Of a stretch of DNA of 64,000 bases, positions 63,757 to 64,000 are shown one piece after another (the stretch's first letter is position 1; every line of letters begins with the position of its first letter). The notes beneath the pieces were generated by a model that worked only from the letters and a program-made list of their open reading frames with translations, was not told the origin of the DNA and searched no databases. Source of the DNA: Aphrophora alni (taxonomy: Eukaryota; Arthropoda; Insecta; Hemiptera; Aphrophoridae). The DNA lies in NCBI GenBank assembly GCA_963513935.1, contig OY740769.1:100977762-101041761 (forward strand). Reading direction: 5' to 3'. A program made the translations under genes and the position numbers.

Positions 63757-64000
63757 AGGGTGTCAGTTTAGTAAGTAGACACTCTCTATAATTTTCTTTA
63801 TATTGATTATAAGAACCTGAGGGTGCGGCATATATATTTTGAATGTTTGGGACACCTATTTGACTGCTGTTATTTAGTGCTCCCTTTCCAAATGCATTAT
63901 TGAAAGCTTTCTTAGAGCTTTCACAAGGAAATACCTGAAATTGTTATCATTCAACCATTGTATTGCCTTGGAAGAAACTTGCGGCTGTTATCTCTTTAGT
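63757..64000 (+). mobile_element. possible DNA-transposon terminus running off the window
   Basis: CAGGGTGTCAGTTTAGTAAG after a TA dinucleotide has the style of a mariner or related element's terminal inverted repeat. The remainder holds no recognised transposase in the 240 bp visible. The call rests on this end only. Confidence 0.3.

Overview
This is non-bacterial, intron-poor-looking but essentially gene-free animal DNA, most likely from an arthropod and probably an insect. The reasons are strong AT bias, decayed mariner-type transposases and a Jockey/R1-like LINE typical of insects, a Ty3/gypsy LTR retrotransposon, and several short interstitial runs of the arthropod telomere motif TTAGG (as CCTAA near 48,380 and 49,150). 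I found no host gene, rRNA or tRNA that I can support. The species cannot be named from the sequence alone.

Layout. 0-5 kb: mariner fragments, a foldback MITE and dispersed-repeat copies. 5.7-6.9 kb: a GC-richer promoter-like element with a diverged partner at 51.15-51.8 kb. 8.6-12 kb: a 171-bp duplication and about 25 copies of a pyrimidine-rich 124-bp satellite unit. 13.4-15.5 kb: a 5'-truncated minus-strand LINE split by a poly(A)-tailed insertion. 16.6-17.1 kb: a GC-rich island. 17.6-18.35 kb and 21.86-22.85 kb: two mariner-family transposase pseudogenes, the second with its catalytic motif amplified nine times. 24.6-26.3 kb: a 36-bp minisatellite. 26.3-27.1 kb: a CpG-rich island with an unknown minus-strand ORF. 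27.8-30.9 kb: dispersed family D with a 144-bp array inside it. 33.38-40.70 kb: a complete-ended Ty3/gypsy element. 41-64 kb: more dispersed repeats, 60-, 95-, 27-, 31- and 55-bp arrays, a GA/CT inverted repeat and mariner ends.

The only intact coding capacity is the LTR retrotransposon: two 1,281-bp LTRs that look identical, a 4-bp target duplication, a 564-codon gag, and a pol in the same frame separated from gag by one UGA. The pol has protease, reverse transcriptase, RNase H and the start of integrase, but integrase stops before its second catalytic residue. Identical LTRs with a truncated integrase suggest a recently moved copy that depended on integrase from another element. The end of the LTR followed by a primer-binding-site motif occurs three times in a row, two of them inside the LTR.

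The second theme is tandem amplification inside mobile elements. At least four arrays (42, 144, 31 and 95 bp units) are expansions of a piece of a dispersed element whose unexpanded or differently decayed copies are also in this window. I name the dispersed families A to E only for use here: A (copies near 2.3, 4.3, 31.1, 42.6 and 59.8 kb), B (2.6 and 63.2 kb), C (16.3, 19.8, 44.3, 46.1, 54.6, 55.8, 56.8 and 59.05 kb), D (27.8, 29.8, 56.0 and 58.0 kb) and E (32.7, 41.2 and 49.2 kb). All repeat boundaries were judged by eye and are approximate unless an exact period is stated.
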